Program-made: the position numbers and the translations under genes
Notes under the pieces: generated by a model
The model's input: the letters and a program-made list of their open reading frames with translations, nothing else
What the model was told of the DNA's origin: nothing
Database searches by the model: none
Source: Pirellulaceae bacterium
GTDB taxonomy: Bacteria; Planctomycetota; Planctomycetia; Pirellulales; Pirellulaceae
Direction: 5' to 3'
Length of the DNA: 64,000 nucleotides
Assembly (NCBI GenBank): GCA_019636385.1
Contig: JAHBXT010000003.1
Span: 806,001 to 870,000, forward strand
Shown: one piece after another, positions 44,967-54,068 of the stretch
Layout of the letters: each line of letters starts with the position of its first letter
Numbering within the stretch: the first letter of the stretch is position 1

Positions 44967-45741
44967 CGCAGTTGGTCCTTCCAAGGGTGGGACGACTCAA
45001 TTCCGTGAGCCGTGTGGTGGGTGGGTCAGCCAGTGAGTCAACTGGTCGCGGCCGAAGAGGAGGACCGCAGGGTTGAACTCTGTTGGCTGGTGAACAACCA
45101 GCGGGTGGCCGTTTGGGCCATCGACTAGTTGCAGTCACATTCAAGGTGGGATTTTATAGGTGGGATATTGGTGCTTGAGGCAGGATCGCCACGTTGCTTC
45201 AAAGCCATGTCTGGTTTATCGGCAAGGGGCGTTTAACAGCTTCCAATATCGGGACATGTTAGCATTAAAAGTGGCCTACGTCAATTTATGCCGTTTATGC
45301 TGGCTTGCGGGTGGAGGTGGTTCGCAGCTGCCCGCTGTGCAAAACTGCTCGTTATCCGCTCCTGTCAGGTATTTCATAAAACTCCGTAAGTCCTTTTGGT
45401 AAATAGACTTAGGGGTAAAAGCATCGCCTTTGGCTGCGGGTGAGCAACCCTCTGGAAAATGCCGACAGGGAATACTCCATTGGTGGGGGGGTAGCATTTC
45501 ACCTGCTCATCCTGGAGCGGCCCGTCGGAAATAGGCTAGAATACCGCCCCAATAGACGTAACTCTGAGCTACTTTCTGAACGGCTTAGCGAGCGTGTGGT
45601 AAGCGGGGGCTAGGCTGGAGGTGCAACCCAGCTTTTGGCGTGCGAGGTACATGCTGCAGCTGTTGCGTCGGCCAGGTAGCTATTGTTCGGTGGCGGCGGG
45701 TGCGGAGTCAGTTCTATTGTGGCCTTGAAGCGAAATTGCGG
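44967..45741. other. Divergent intergenic region, gspE / PLP aldolase gene
   Basis: About 775 bases with no convincing gene. The gspE side (44967-45150) is the probable leader. A weak hairpin TAAGTC/GACTTA (45387-45392 with 45406-45411) was seen. Open frames here lack family matches and ribosome-binding sites. The frame of the downstream gene is open to 45640, but the added residues look non-coding. Confidence 0.4.
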
Positions 45742-46941
45742 ATGCTGAACTCGATGCCGGATTACCAGTATTATCGGCGCGCCCTCCAGGGGCTGCCGCT
45801 GCCGTTGGCCTACCTCGACCTGGATCTCTTGGATGACAATATCACAGCGATTTTGTCGTCTGCGCGAAACCTGCCGATTCGGATTGCCACCAAGTCGGTC
45901 CGGTGTACTCACGTGTTGCGTTACCTACTCAGTAGCTCTTCTCAGTTTCAGGGCTTAATGACCTTTAGCATTCCCGAATCGCTGTTCCTGGCGGACAACG
46001 GTTTCGACGACCTGTTAGTTGGTTACCCCAATACCAACCGGCAGCAGCTAGCGGCGCTGGTCACCGCCAATCTACTGGGCAAGACCATCATCCCGATGGT
46101 CGATTGCCGCGAACAGATGCAGCGACTTCAAGATGCCGCCGAGGAGATTGGTTTCGACCAACCGGTCTGTGTGGACGTGGACATGTCATCCAAGTTTCCA
46201 TTGTTACATTTTGGTGCCCACCGGTCGCCGCTGGATAGCATTGAAAAGTTCCGCCGGTTTCTGGATGATCTCGACAAAATGCCGCGACTCAAACTCGTAG
46301 GCATCATGGGCTATGAAGCTCAAATCGCTGGAGTAGGCGACGCCAGCCCCTTTAACGGGCTCAAGAATCCGCTAATCAAGTTGCTAAAAAGGCGATCGAT
46401 TCCGGAATTAACCAAGCGCCGCCAGCAGGCGTACAAGCTGGCTGTTGAGCGTGGCCACCCGATCTGCTTGGTCAACGGCGGCGGCACCGGCAGCATCGAC
46501 TCAACGCGCCAAGACACCAGCGTGACCGAAATCACCGTTGGCTCTGGCTTTTACTGCTCGGCACTGTTTGATTACTACTCTAGTTTTCGACTCAAGCCTG
46601 CTGCTGGATTTGCCCTCGAAGTAACTCGACAATGGTCCGATCACGTATTTACCCTTAGCGGCGGCGGATACATCGCGTCAGGCAGCATCAATCCAGACAA
46701 GCAACCCGTGCCCTATCTTCCGGCAGGTGTCAAACTCTTTAAGGACGAGGGCGCGGGCGAAGTTCAAAGTCCGTTTACGTATACCGGCGTAGAACCATTG
46801 GGGCTGGGGGACCCTGTCTTCATGCGCCACGCCAAGGCCGGCGAACTGTGCGAGCGGTTTCAGCAGTTGCACCTCATTCGTGCCGGAAAAGTCGTCCAGA
46901 TCGTCCCCACCTACCGCGGACAAGGGCAGTGCTTCTTGTAG
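45742..46941 (+). CDS. PLP-dependent amino-acid aldolase/deaminase (D-threonine aldolase-like)
   Basis: A 399-residue protein of the alanine racemase-like, metal-assisted PLP family that includes D-threonine aldolase and D-serine dehydratase. The N-terminal TIM barrel opens with PLAYLDLDLLDDNI, and the PLP lysine is about residue 51 in RIATKSVRCTHVL. The C-terminal beta domain carries the likely metal pair H363 and C370 in FMRHAKAGELCERF. The ATG at 45742 is used; an ATG at 45754 is equally possible. It is separated by a hairpin from the aldehyde dehydrogenase downstream. The exact substrate cannot be read from sequence. Confidence 0.78.
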   Translation: MLNSMPDYQYYRRALQGLPLPLAYLDLDLLDDNITAILSSARNLPIRIATKSVRCTHVLRYLLSSSSQFQGLMTFSIPESLFLADNGFDDLLVGYPNTNRQQLAALVTANLLGKTIIPMVDCREQMQRLQDAAEEIGFDQPVCVDVDMSSKFPLLHFGAHRSPLDSIEKFRRFLDDLDKMPRLKLVGIMGYEAQIAGVGDASPFNGLKNPLIKLLKRRSIPELTKRRQQAYKLAVERGHPICLVNGGGTGSIDSTRQDTSVTEITVGSGFYCSALFDYYSSFRLKPAAGFALEVTRQWSDHVFTLSGGGYIASGSINPDKQPVPYLPAGVKLFKDEGAGEVQSPFTYTGVEPLGLGDPVFMRHAKAGELCERFQQLHLIRAGKVVQIVPTYRGQGQCFL

Positions 46942-47026
46942 GTCAGCCAGAATGCTGCTCAAGGCAGGTAACTGGCCACAGGTAATAGGCCATGCGAGCG
47001 GTCTGGCCGCAGCGACCGTCGCGTTT

Positions 47027-47050
47027 GCCGTGTTCCGACTAGGACACGGC
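47027..47050 (+). terminator. Terminator-like hairpin between aldolase and ALDH genes
   Basis: GCCGTGTTCC pairs with GGACACGGC (47042-47050) with one bulged T and a five-base loop. It lies about 85 bases after the aldolase stop and 143 before the aldehyde dehydrogenase start. There is no T-run. Confidence 0.4.
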
Positions 47051-47192
47051 TGTCCGGCTAAAGTGGCTACTGGAATATTCTTGAAGATTGATGGCCTAGG
47101 TGGCACGGCTGTCTCAAAGCTGCGCGGACTAACTACACAGCGACCGCCACTTCGGATACATTGATTTTCATTTGTCGAGGAGACATTTTGCC

Positions 47193-48785
47193 ATGACCGT
47201 AGTTGAAACTCCCCGCGTGTCCACGCACAGCACAATTACCGTTCGTAATCCCATGGACGGCAAGGTTGTCTATAGTGTCTCACAGGCGACTGCCGAGGCG
47301 ATCCAAGACACGATGCAACGCTCGCGACAAGCAGCCGCGCAGATCGCCGCCATGCCGATCGAAGAACGCGTACGGCAGGTTCAGCGTTTGCAATACTGGA
47401 TCGTAGAGAATAGCGAATTCATAATCGACTCCATCTTGGCAGAAACGGGCAAGTCGCGGTTCGACGCGTTCGCATCGGAAGTCTTCAGCGTCTGCGATGT
47501 GATCGACGTATTCGCTAAACTAGCGCCTAAGATTCTCGCCGACCGCCAAGTGAAGACACCGATTTTCTTAATGGGTAAGAAGTCTCGTATCACCTATCAG
47601 CCACTGGGCACAGTGCTGATGATCACACCCTGGAATTATCCGTTCTATCAAGGCATTGTGCCAACCGTGACCGCGTTCCTGGCCGGCAATGCGGTGGTGC
47701 TCAAGCCTTCCGAAGTCACTCCGCTCAAGCCGGTATGGGACAAACTGCTGACCGAAAGCGGCTTTTGCCGCGATGCCTTGTTAGTGGTCTACGGCGGTCG
47801 TGAGACTGGCACCCAGTTGATCGAGGCGCTACCAGATAAAGTTCACTTCACCGGTAGTGTTGCCGCAGGTAAAAAGGTGATGGCACAGTGTGCACCGCAT
47901 TTGATTCCTGTGGACCTGGAACTGGGTGGCAAGGACCCTGGAATCGTCTTCGACGACGTTGATCTGGAACGCACAGTAAACGGCGTACTGTGGGGTTCGT
48001 TCACCACTTCGGGCCAAGCCTGTACCTCACTCGAACGCTTGTATGTGCAGGACTCGATCTATGACGCCTTTGTCAAACTACTGGTGGAACGCACCAAGCA
48101 AATTCGCAGTTCGACACCGGGTGCCGACACTAGCCGCTGCGATAGCTTTGACATGGGAACGATTACGGCACCGTATCAAATTGCCACCATTGAAAACCAC
48201 ATCAGCGAAGCGGTCAGTCAAGGTGCGAAACTGCTGTGTGGCGGGCCGCGCGAGCATGGCTCGCACCACATTCCGCCAACCGTCGTGGCCGATGTGACTC
48301 ACGCTATGAAGCTGGGCCGCGAGGAAACATTTGGACCGGTGGTAGCGGTGATGCGGTTTAGTACGGAGCAAGAAGCCATTCGGCTGGCTAATGAATCCAG
48401 CTACGGCCTGGGCGCATCGGTCTGGTCACGCGATTTAGTGCGAGCAGTCCGCGTTGCCAAGGCGCTCAAGACCGGCAATGTGTCGATCAACAACCATATG
48501 ATTACACAAGCCAATCCCTGGCTGCCGTTCGGCGGTGTGAAACATAGCGGTTTTGGGCGGCTGAAGGGCGAACACGGTTTGTTAGGATTCTGCAACGTCA
48601 AGTCGATTGGTATCGACAAGCAAGGCAGCAAAATCGACTCTCACTGGTATCCATTTACCAAAGAAAAATATCAGCTCATGAGCAACATGCTAAAACATTA
48701 TTTTGGTAGACGGCGTAGCTGGATTCGATTCTTGGCCAGCGCGCTGCGCATGGATTCAATGGGCAAGAAACAAAAGTTCAAGTGA
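47193..48785 (+). CDS. Aldehyde dehydrogenase (NAD(P)+-dependent)
   Basis: A 530-residue ALDH-superfamily enzyme that oxidises an aldehyde to the acid. Catalytic Asn is in TPWNYPFYQG (about residue 148), the general base Glu in DLELGGKDPG (about 243) and the nucleophile Cys in TSGQACTSLERLYV (about 277). Cofactor segments KPSEVTPLKP and FTGSVAAGKKV are normal. The C-terminal extension of about 50 residues (NMLKHYFGRRRSWIRFLASA) is basic and amphipathic and could attach to the membrane, as in some class 3-like ALDHs. GAGGAGA at 47177-47183 supports the ATG at 47193. The stop codon shares a base with the start of the GMC oxidoreductase gene. Confidence 0.9.
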   Translation: MTVVETPRVSTHSTITVRNPMDGKVVYSVSQATAEAIQDTMQRSRQAAAQIAAMPIEERVRQVQRLQYWIVENSEFIIDSILAETGKSRFDAFASEVFSVCDVIDVFAKLAPKILADRQVKTPIFLMGKKSRITYQPLGTVLMITPWNYPFYQGIVPTVTAFLAGNAVVLKPSEVTPLKPVWDKLLTESGFCRDALLVVYGGRETGTQLIEALPDKVHFTGSVAAGKKVMAQCAPHLIPVDLELGGKDPGIVFDDVDLERTVNGVLWGSFTTSGQACTSLERLYVQDSIYDAFVKLLVERTKQIRSSTPGADTSRCDSFDMGTITAPYQIATIENHISEAVSQGAKLLCGGPREHGSHHIPPTVVADVTHAMKLGREETFGPVVAVMRFSTEQEAIRLANESSYGLGASVWSRDLVRAVRVAKALKTGNVSINNHMITQANPWLPFGGVKHSGFGRLKGEHGLLGFCNVKSIGIDKQGSKIDSHWYPFTKEKYQLMSNMLKHYFGRRRSWIRFLASALRMDSMGKKQKFK

Positions 48786-50170
48786 TGGCTGGCCAGCGTC
48801 ACCAATATGTCGTTGTTGGAGCTGGAGCTGCCGGCGGTGTCGTGGCCTACAATCTGCAAAGGCAGGGGGCCGATGTGCTACTGCTCGAAGCCGGTAAGCA
48901 TTTCACCAAGGACACGTTTCCGAAAAACGAAGCGGATGTTTCCGCCCAGCTTTATTGGGGCGGTGGCATCGAACTGACTCGCAACGCCTCGATGGGGTTT
49001 CTGCGAGGCAAAGCGGTTGGCGGGTCGACTATCGTCAACCAAGCTCTCCTTGACCGGTTTGATGATGTAGCGCTGCAAGATTGGCGCAGCCGCTCAGGAG
49101 TTTCGTTCTTCTCCACGGCGGCGCTCCAGCCCTACTACGCCAAGGTCGATGCGTTCCTGAAAAGCCACGTGTTCCATGAGAGTGAGTTCAACACCAGCGC
49201 CAAATTGATCTCGGCTGCCATGACCGACTTGGGCTACAAGTGGAAGTACTTGCGAAGGGCTCAGGCGGACTGCGGCTGGCAGAGAGGCAACGACTGCATC
49301 GCGTGCCTGGGAGGTTGCCATCGCGACTCGAAGCAGAGCAGTCTGGTAACCTACATTCGCCAAGCTCAAGCCGCTGGGCTGAAAATTAGTCCAGATACCA
49401 TGGTTCACAAGATCCAACCCGCTGAAACCCATGTGGAAATTCAGGCGACGCGCGGCGGCCAGCCGATTGCGTTCGAGGCCCAGCACTTGGTGTTGTGTGC
49501 TGGTTCGTTTGGCACGACGCAATTGTTGCTGCGATCCGGAATGCGGTCGCAATACCCGTCTCTCGGCAATAATTTTGCAGCTCATCCCCAGTACATGTCG
49601 TTTGGTCGATTCGATCAGCCCGTGAACGCGCATCAAGGATATTTTCAGACGATTGCCTCCAGCGACCCGGCTTTTCGACTCCAAGGCTTTAAGATCGAAG
49701 TTGTCTACGCTCCGCCTGTCAGCGTCGCCTTGCTCTTTCCAGCCATCGGCCGCGAACATCATCGATTGATGCGCAACTACACACATTATTCCTGCGTCGA
49801 GGTGGCCATCCGCGACGAGAACATCGGGCGATTGAGCATCGATCGGAGCGGTCGCTTGTTAATTGACAAGCCATTGACCAGCGCCGACCAACGCAAGCGA
49901 GATGCCGGGCTACAGGTAGTCAGGAACATCATGGTCCAAGCCGGAGCTCAGGAAGTGATACAGTCGCCAGTCTATTTCGGCTTGCACCTGATGGGCGGAG
50001 CGGTCATGGGCACCGACGCTCGCCACTCCGTCGTCAACCCAGACTTCCAGCTCCATCACCATCGGCGAGTTTCCGTTGTGGATTCGTCAATCTTCCCCGC
50101 TGCCCCCGGCATCAATCCCTCGTTGACCATTTATGCGTTGGGAGAAATGCTGAGTGAAAAACTGCGTTAA
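48785..50170 (+). CDS. GMC-family FAD oxidoreductase with Cys cluster
   Basis: A 461-residue flavoprotein of the glucose-methanol-choline family. The ADP-binding motif VVGAGAAGGVVAYNL is at the N-terminus, GKAVGGSTIVNQALL is the FAD loop, and the C-terminal catalytic region has HLMGGAVMGTD and SSIFPAAPGINPSLTI. Four cysteines at about 163, 171, 174 and 178 (the CIACLGGC region) form a cluster suggestive of an iron-sulfur site, which some FAD-dependent sugar dehydrogenases have. There is no signal peptide. The ATG overlaps the ALDH stop by one base. An alcohol oxidised here could be passed on as aldehyde to the ALDH. Confidence 0.83.
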   Translation: MAGQRHQYVVVGAGAAGGVVAYNLQRQGADVLLLEAGKHFTKDTFPKNEADVSAQLYWGGGIELTRNASMGFLRGKAVGGSTIVNQALLDRFDDVALQDWRSRSGVSFFSTAALQPYYAKVDAFLKSHVFHESEFNTSAKLISAAMTDLGYKWKYLRRAQADCGWQRGNDCIACLGGCHRDSKQSSLVTYIRQAQAAGLKISPDTMVHKIQPAETHVEIQATRGGQPIAFEAQHLVLCAGSFGTTQLLLRSGMRSQYPSLGNNFAAHPQYMSFGRFDQPVNAHQGYFQTIASSDPAFRLQGFKIEVVYAPPVSVALLFPAIGREHHRLMRNYTHYSCVEVAIRDENIGRLSIDRSGRLLIDKPLTSADQRKRDAGLQVVRNIMVQAGAQEVIQSPVYFGLHLMGGAVMGTDARHSVVNPDFQLHHHRRVSVVDSSIFPAAPGINPSLTIYALGEMLSEKLR

Positions 50171-50219
50171 GTAGTGTTGCAATCGAATCGCGAATCGGTC
50201 GAAAACGTTGAGCCCCCCG

Positions 50220-50621
50220 ATGAAATCACAATACTTCTCAGCTTTGGCCCTTAGAGGACTGCGGCGTGTCGGCGACATCATGATTCCTGGCGACGAGCAA
50301 TTTCCGTCGTACACTCACTATGGTGGCATCGAGCACATCGACAAGTTTGCCGCCTTCGTGCCCGAGGGCGATCGACAAGCACTCAATTGGATGATGACGT
50401 TACTGGGGCTGGCCCCGCGCTTCATTCTGCGCTGGCTGGTGAATCGGGCTGTGGCAGCGCATCAATCCAGCGGGCCGTTGGCAGGTGTGTTCCGGATGAT
50501 CTACTACGGCTGGTGGGGGCTCATTCACGGCAGCTACTATTCCAACCGTCCCGGAAGCAGCTACCAAGGCCTCGACCCGGTCGATATCATTCACTTCCGC
50601 CTCAACCGCGTGACGGATTAA
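50220..50621 (+). CDS. Small protein following the GMC oxidoreductase
   Basis: A 133-residue protein with no recognised domain. It starts FSALALRGLRRVGDIMIPGD and continues through helical segments to FRMIYYGWWGLIHGSYYSNR. The opening resembles the small subunit (gluconate 2-dehydrogenase subunit 3-like) that accompanies some GMC dehydrogenases. It lies 49 bases after the GMC gene on the same strand, consistent with a partner subunit. There is no Tat signal. The ATG at 50220 is chosen; a TTG at 50208 is in frame. Confidence 0.5.
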   Translation: MKSQYFSALALRGLRRVGDIMIPGDEQFPSYTHYGGIEHIDKFAAFVPEGDRQALNWMMTLLGLAPRFILRWLVNRAVAAHQSSGPLAGVFRMIYYGWWGLIHGSYYSNRPGSSYQGLDPVDIIHFRLNRVTD

Positions 50622-50736
50622 ATGACCAATCGCAGAGCCGAAGCGTTTAACCGCTGGGCCGTGCCCATGGGTCGATTACCCAGGTAGTGCTAGTCTGCGA
50701 CTGGAATTCAACGTCCTCTGGGCACAGATTCTCCAA

Positions 50737-51303
50737 CTACCGCAACAGTCTTCCGTGCTCAACGATGGTTCCTAGCGCTGTGTGCTGCACCACCTCGCCG
50801 GTCATGGTCACTGGTTGTCCTGGCTGAAGACCTTCAACTTCCCGAGCAGCGTCTCGTCCCAGGCGGAACAGCGCCGGAGTTTTGAACATGGACTGCTGGA
50901 TCTTGTCCGTACTCTCGACCAACACTACAGTTACCGCAGCTGCATCGGTCGGTTCAGACATGGGAGTAACTGAATCTACAAACCCCTTCCACACTACGCT
51001 TCGGTTTAGCACGGCAGCTTCCAGTTCCGCGCGCTGGCGTTGGGTAAGCGCTGATTCGGTCGCAGCACGCTGAAACTGGCTGAAATTGAGCAGGTAATTG
51101 TTAGTACTGGTTGTTGGCTGCTCCGGCACACTCCTGGCGTCCACGAAAACTTCGACCGCGGGCTCCACAACTCGCATGCCTACCGATTCACGGTTTCCCT
51201 GCATCGTCAACCACGTGCCCAGCAACCCCAGCGCACCGGTAATCAGTGCTGAGATGATCGTCGTATTTTGATACCAACGCTCATTGGTAGACGTCCCGCT
51301 CAT
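50737..51303 (-). CDS. Hypothetical membrane-anchored protein
   Basis: A 188-residue protein with one N-terminal membrane helix (TTIISALITGALGLLGTWLT) and a soluble domain. The last 90 residues look like an OB-type fold (VWKGFVDSVTP, VTVVLVESTDKIQ, LQPGQPVTMTGEVVQHT). AGGAG eight bases before the ATG supports the start. The frame is open to 51387. It is convergent with the small gene to the left. No function is recognised. Confidence 0.55.
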   Translation of the reverse strand: MSGTSTNERWYQNTTIISALITGALGLLGTWLTMQGNRESVGMRVVEPAVEVFVDARSVPEQPTTSTNNYLLNFSQFQRAATESALTQRQRAELEAAVLNRSVVWKGFVDSVTPMSEPTDAAAVTVVLVESTDKIQQSMFKTPALFRLGRDAAREVEGLQPGQPVTMTGEVVQHTALGTIVEHGRLLR

Positions 51304-51587
51304 GCCTGTTTTCTCCTGGCCATTCCATGGATGCACGTTAACAGAGTGCAGTCGATAGAGGGCAATCGTGGCCACGATTGACTGCAATCACCCCAAGTCT
51401 ATTAGAAACTGCGTTGGTCTGGCAAGATGAACCTAGATTGCGCAAGTTGCCGAATTAGACAGTGGGCGTTCTGCTTCTCCCGTGCATTTGTAGAGACAAG
51501 CCAAATCATCCATGAAACATACGCTGTGACTTGGGCTTAGCACCTGGGAGGGGGAGCCAGTCAACGCACGTTGCACAACTGAGCATG

Positions 51588-52142
51588 TCAGTTGGTCGAC
51601 GGATCTGCTGAGATTTGTGTGCCCACAAGACTGGTGGAAATGATCTTGCGACCGATATGGCGAATGGCGGTTTCCCACAGCTCTTCCGAGGCTCCAAATA
51701 ACACATCGGCCGGAGCGTCCCAAACAAGCCAGCTACCTTCCGCCATTTCGCTTTCCAGTTGTCCAGTGCCCCAGCCTGAATATCCGTCGAAAATGCGAAA
51801 TGGGCAGGCTGCGGAACTGGGCTGTTGGACCACATCAGCGATCGATCCGCGTTCGGCAGTGGAAAAGACGAACTTGTCTTGATCGGCCTTTCCAATCATG
51901 GCTTGCAGCATCAGCACCTGACCGTCCACTGGGCCACCGCAAAACACAGGATCGGTATTGTTGCGCGCGGCTTTGATAACGTCACCTAGCAATTCTCCGA
52001 CAGTCAGGTTCAGCGGGCGATTCAGAATGACGCCCGCAGCACCGTGTTTGTCATGCGTGAGTAGGTAGACGACTGTCCGCATAAAGTTGCCGTCGGTCAA
52101 ATAGGGCGATGCAACCAGGGCTTTTCCTTGATGATACTCCAC
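51588..52142 (-). CDS. YqgE/AlgH family protein (UPF0301)
   Basis: A 184-residue soluble protein of the widespread AlgH/YqgE family. Motifs GKALVASPYLTDGNFMRTVV, HGAAGVILNRPLNLTVGELL, VFCGGPVDG and FDGYSGWGTGQLESEMAEGS are diagnostic. Its biochemical role is unsettled; AlgH was linked to alginate regulation in Pseudomonas. The start is GTG at 52142 with GGAG seven bases upstream. It lies 66 bases after the ketoacyl synthase III gene on the same strand. Confidence 0.88.
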   Translation of the reverse strand: MEYHQGKALVASPYLTDGNFMRTVVYLLTHDKHGAAGVILNRPLNLTVGELLGDVIKAARNNTDPVFCGGPVDGQVLMLQAMIGKADQDKFVFSTAERGSIADVVQQPSSAACPFRIFDGYSGWGTGQLESEMAEGSWLVWDAPADVLFGASEELWETAIRHIGRKIISTSLVGTQISADPSTN

Positions 52143-52208
52143 AAAACGTCTCCAGGTGATCTACTCAGTTGATGGCTGCAGATCAAAAAACGACTTCGAT
52201 CAAAAACG

Positions 52209-53240
52209 TCATTTGCGTTCGGCCAGCCAGTGATCGGTCCAGACGCAACCGGCCCAAGACCATCCCACGCCAAAGCCGATCAGCAAATTGTTTTTCTGGC
52301 CGCTAATTCTACCTTCATTTCGCAAATCGGAAATCAGGATCGGCAGCGTGGCTGAAACCGTATTTCCACATGTCTCCAAACGAATCGGTAATTGTTCCTC
52401 ATTCACGCCCAAGCGAACTTGCAGTTGTTGCAGCATTTTGCGTGTGGCTTGATGGAGTAGGTATAAATCGATTTGTGCGCGCGACAATTGTGCCGTCTCC
52501 AGCACCTGATCGATCAGCTTGGGGACTGCCACAACGGTAAAGCTCAACAAGCTAGGGCCATCCATGTACAGACGGCTACTCCATCGCTGGCGATGTCGCG
52601 GCTTGAGAAGTTGTGGCCCGCTACGTGCGCCACCGCTATTGACCAGCAGCGTGTCGGCTCCAGAGCCATCGGTGCCAAACTGAAATGCGCGCAGACTCGG
52701 CTGAGAGCCTGATTCGATCAGCGTTGCGGCAGCGGCGTCACCGAAGATGGTGCGCAGGCTACGATCATGGCTATCGATGTATTTGGAATAGGTCTCTGCC
52801 GTTAACAGCAAGATTCTGCGGGCAGCACCGCTATGGATCAAACCTTCGGCCAGCGCTAGCCCGTAAACAAAGCCGGAGCAACCAAGATTAAAATCGAGCG
52901 CACCGCAACGATCAGGCAACTGTAGGCGATGCTGAATCAAACAAGCCGTCGTCGGTAGCGGATAGTCGGGGGTTTGCGTACACAGCAGCACAAAATCAAT
53001 GGTTGAACGATCAATACTGTGCTCGGCAAACAGCTTTTCTGACGCAGCCACGGCCAAATCACCAGCCGTTTCATGGGGGGCGGCAATGTGGCGCTGCAGA
53101 ATTCCGGTCTTGCTACCGATTTCGTCCATTTCCCATTCGGGGAACAGCTCTTTTAGCTGCTGGTTGGTTTCTACATGTTCCGGCAGCGCGATCGCGATCG
53201 GACCAATCTGAGCATACGGCACAGCAAATCCTTTTGGCAA
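52209..53240 (-). CDS. 3-oxoacyl-ACP synthase III family protein
   Basis: A 343-residue thiolase-fold condensing enzyme of the FabH type. The catalytic triad is present: Cys about 121 in NLGCSGFVYGL, His about 263 in YLLHQATRKML and Asn about 293 in ETCGNTVSATLP. The TQTPDYPLPTTACLIQHRL segment matches FabH homologues. FabH starts fatty-acid synthesis by joining acetyl-CoA to malonyl-ACP, but paralogues work in specialised lipid or metabolite pathways. No other fab gene is adjacent, so it may be a paralogue. Confidence 0.85.
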   Translation of the reverse strand: MPKGFAVPYAQIGPIAIALPEHVETNQQLKELFPEWEMDEIGSKTGILQRHIAAPHETAGDLAVAASEKLFAEHSIDRSTIDFVLLCTQTPDYPLPTTACLIQHRLQLPDRCGALDFNLGCSGFVYGLALAEGLIHSGAARRILLLTAETYSKYIDSHDRSLRTIFGDAAAATLIESGSQPSLRAFQFGTDGSGADTLLVNSGGARSGPQLLKPRHRQRWSSRLYMDGPSLLSFTVVAVPKLIDQVLETAQLSRAQIDLYLLHQATRKMLQQLQVRLGVNEEQLPIRLETCGNTVSATLPILISDLRNEGRISGQKNNLLIGFGVGWSWAGCVWTDHWLAERK

Positions 53241-53386
53241 GTGGCTGACAGCGTGATCCTGACGTTAGGCGATGGGCTCATTGGCCACGACCGTCGCGCT
53301 CGCGGCGGGGGAATTGGGGCACGGTCCGGTGACGATGGCTAATCGTATATTCTTATTGTCCGCTCGCCATACGACCAGTACCTGGG

Positions 53387-53980
53387 CTAGGCGTTGCCAG
53401 CAGGTTGGAAGTAATTCGGTTCGGCCCCAGCCTTCCATTTAATGTTGCAGCCGATACTCGGCTTCTGTGGCTCTGGAATTGGCGAGCCCGCCACCAAGGC
53501 ATCGATGGCAGCTCGCAAGTCAGCTCCGGTCGCCGTTGTACCTTGGTTGGGCCGCGTCTGGTCCATCTGGCCACGATAGACCAACTTGAGCTGACTATCG
53601 AACAGGTAGAAATCTGGTGTACAGGCAGCATGGTAGGCTTGTGCAACTTGTTGCGACTCGTCGTACAGGTAGGGGAACGGATAGCCCCACTTGGCTGCCT
53701 CTTGTTTCATCAATTCCGGCGAATCGTCCGGGTGGGTCGATATGTCGTTGCTACTGATGCCCACAACGCCCACATTTTTGGCTAATGCATCACGGCTCAG
53801 CTGCGCAAGCTGAGCTGCGACGTGTTTGACGTAAGGGCAGTGGTTGCACAAGAAAACGACTAACAGACCAGCTGTTCCTCGGACACTATCGCGACTGACC
53901 ACACGCCCATCCACATCTGGCAATGAAAAATTGGGGGCCGTGGTACCCAACGGCAACATTGTACTGGCGGTTCGCACCAT
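53387..53980 (-). CDS. Thioredoxin-fold redoxin (AhpC/TSA-like)
   Basis: A 197-residue protein of the peroxiredoxin/redoxin superfamily without a signal peptide. GTTAPNFSLPDVDGRVVSRD is the N-terminal strand and LLVVFLCNHCPYVKHVAAQL carries a CxxC motif (CNHC), where peroxiredoxins usually have TPVCT. VAQAYHAACTPDFYLFDSQL gives the cis-Pro. It probably acts as a thiol reductase in the cytoplasm. AGGAAAC before the ATG at 53980 supports this start; the frame is open to 54094, where it would run into thiG. Confidence 0.8.
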   Translation of the reverse strand: MVRTASTMLPLGTTAPNFSLPDVDGRVVSRDSVRGTAGLLVVFLCNHCPYVKHVAAQLAQLSRDALAKNVGVVGISSNDISTHPDDSPELMKQEAAKWGYPFPYLYDESQQVAQAYHAACTPDFYLFDSQLKLVYRGQMDQTRPNQGTTATGADLRAAIDALVAGSPIPEPQKPSIGCNIKWKAGAEPNYFQPAGNA

Positions 53981-54068
53981 GCTTAGTTTCCTAATTAGAA
54001 CTTGGGCATTACTATCTGAGAGACTACAACCTGCATCTCCCTCTGGCTTACTCGGTAGACCACCCAGT

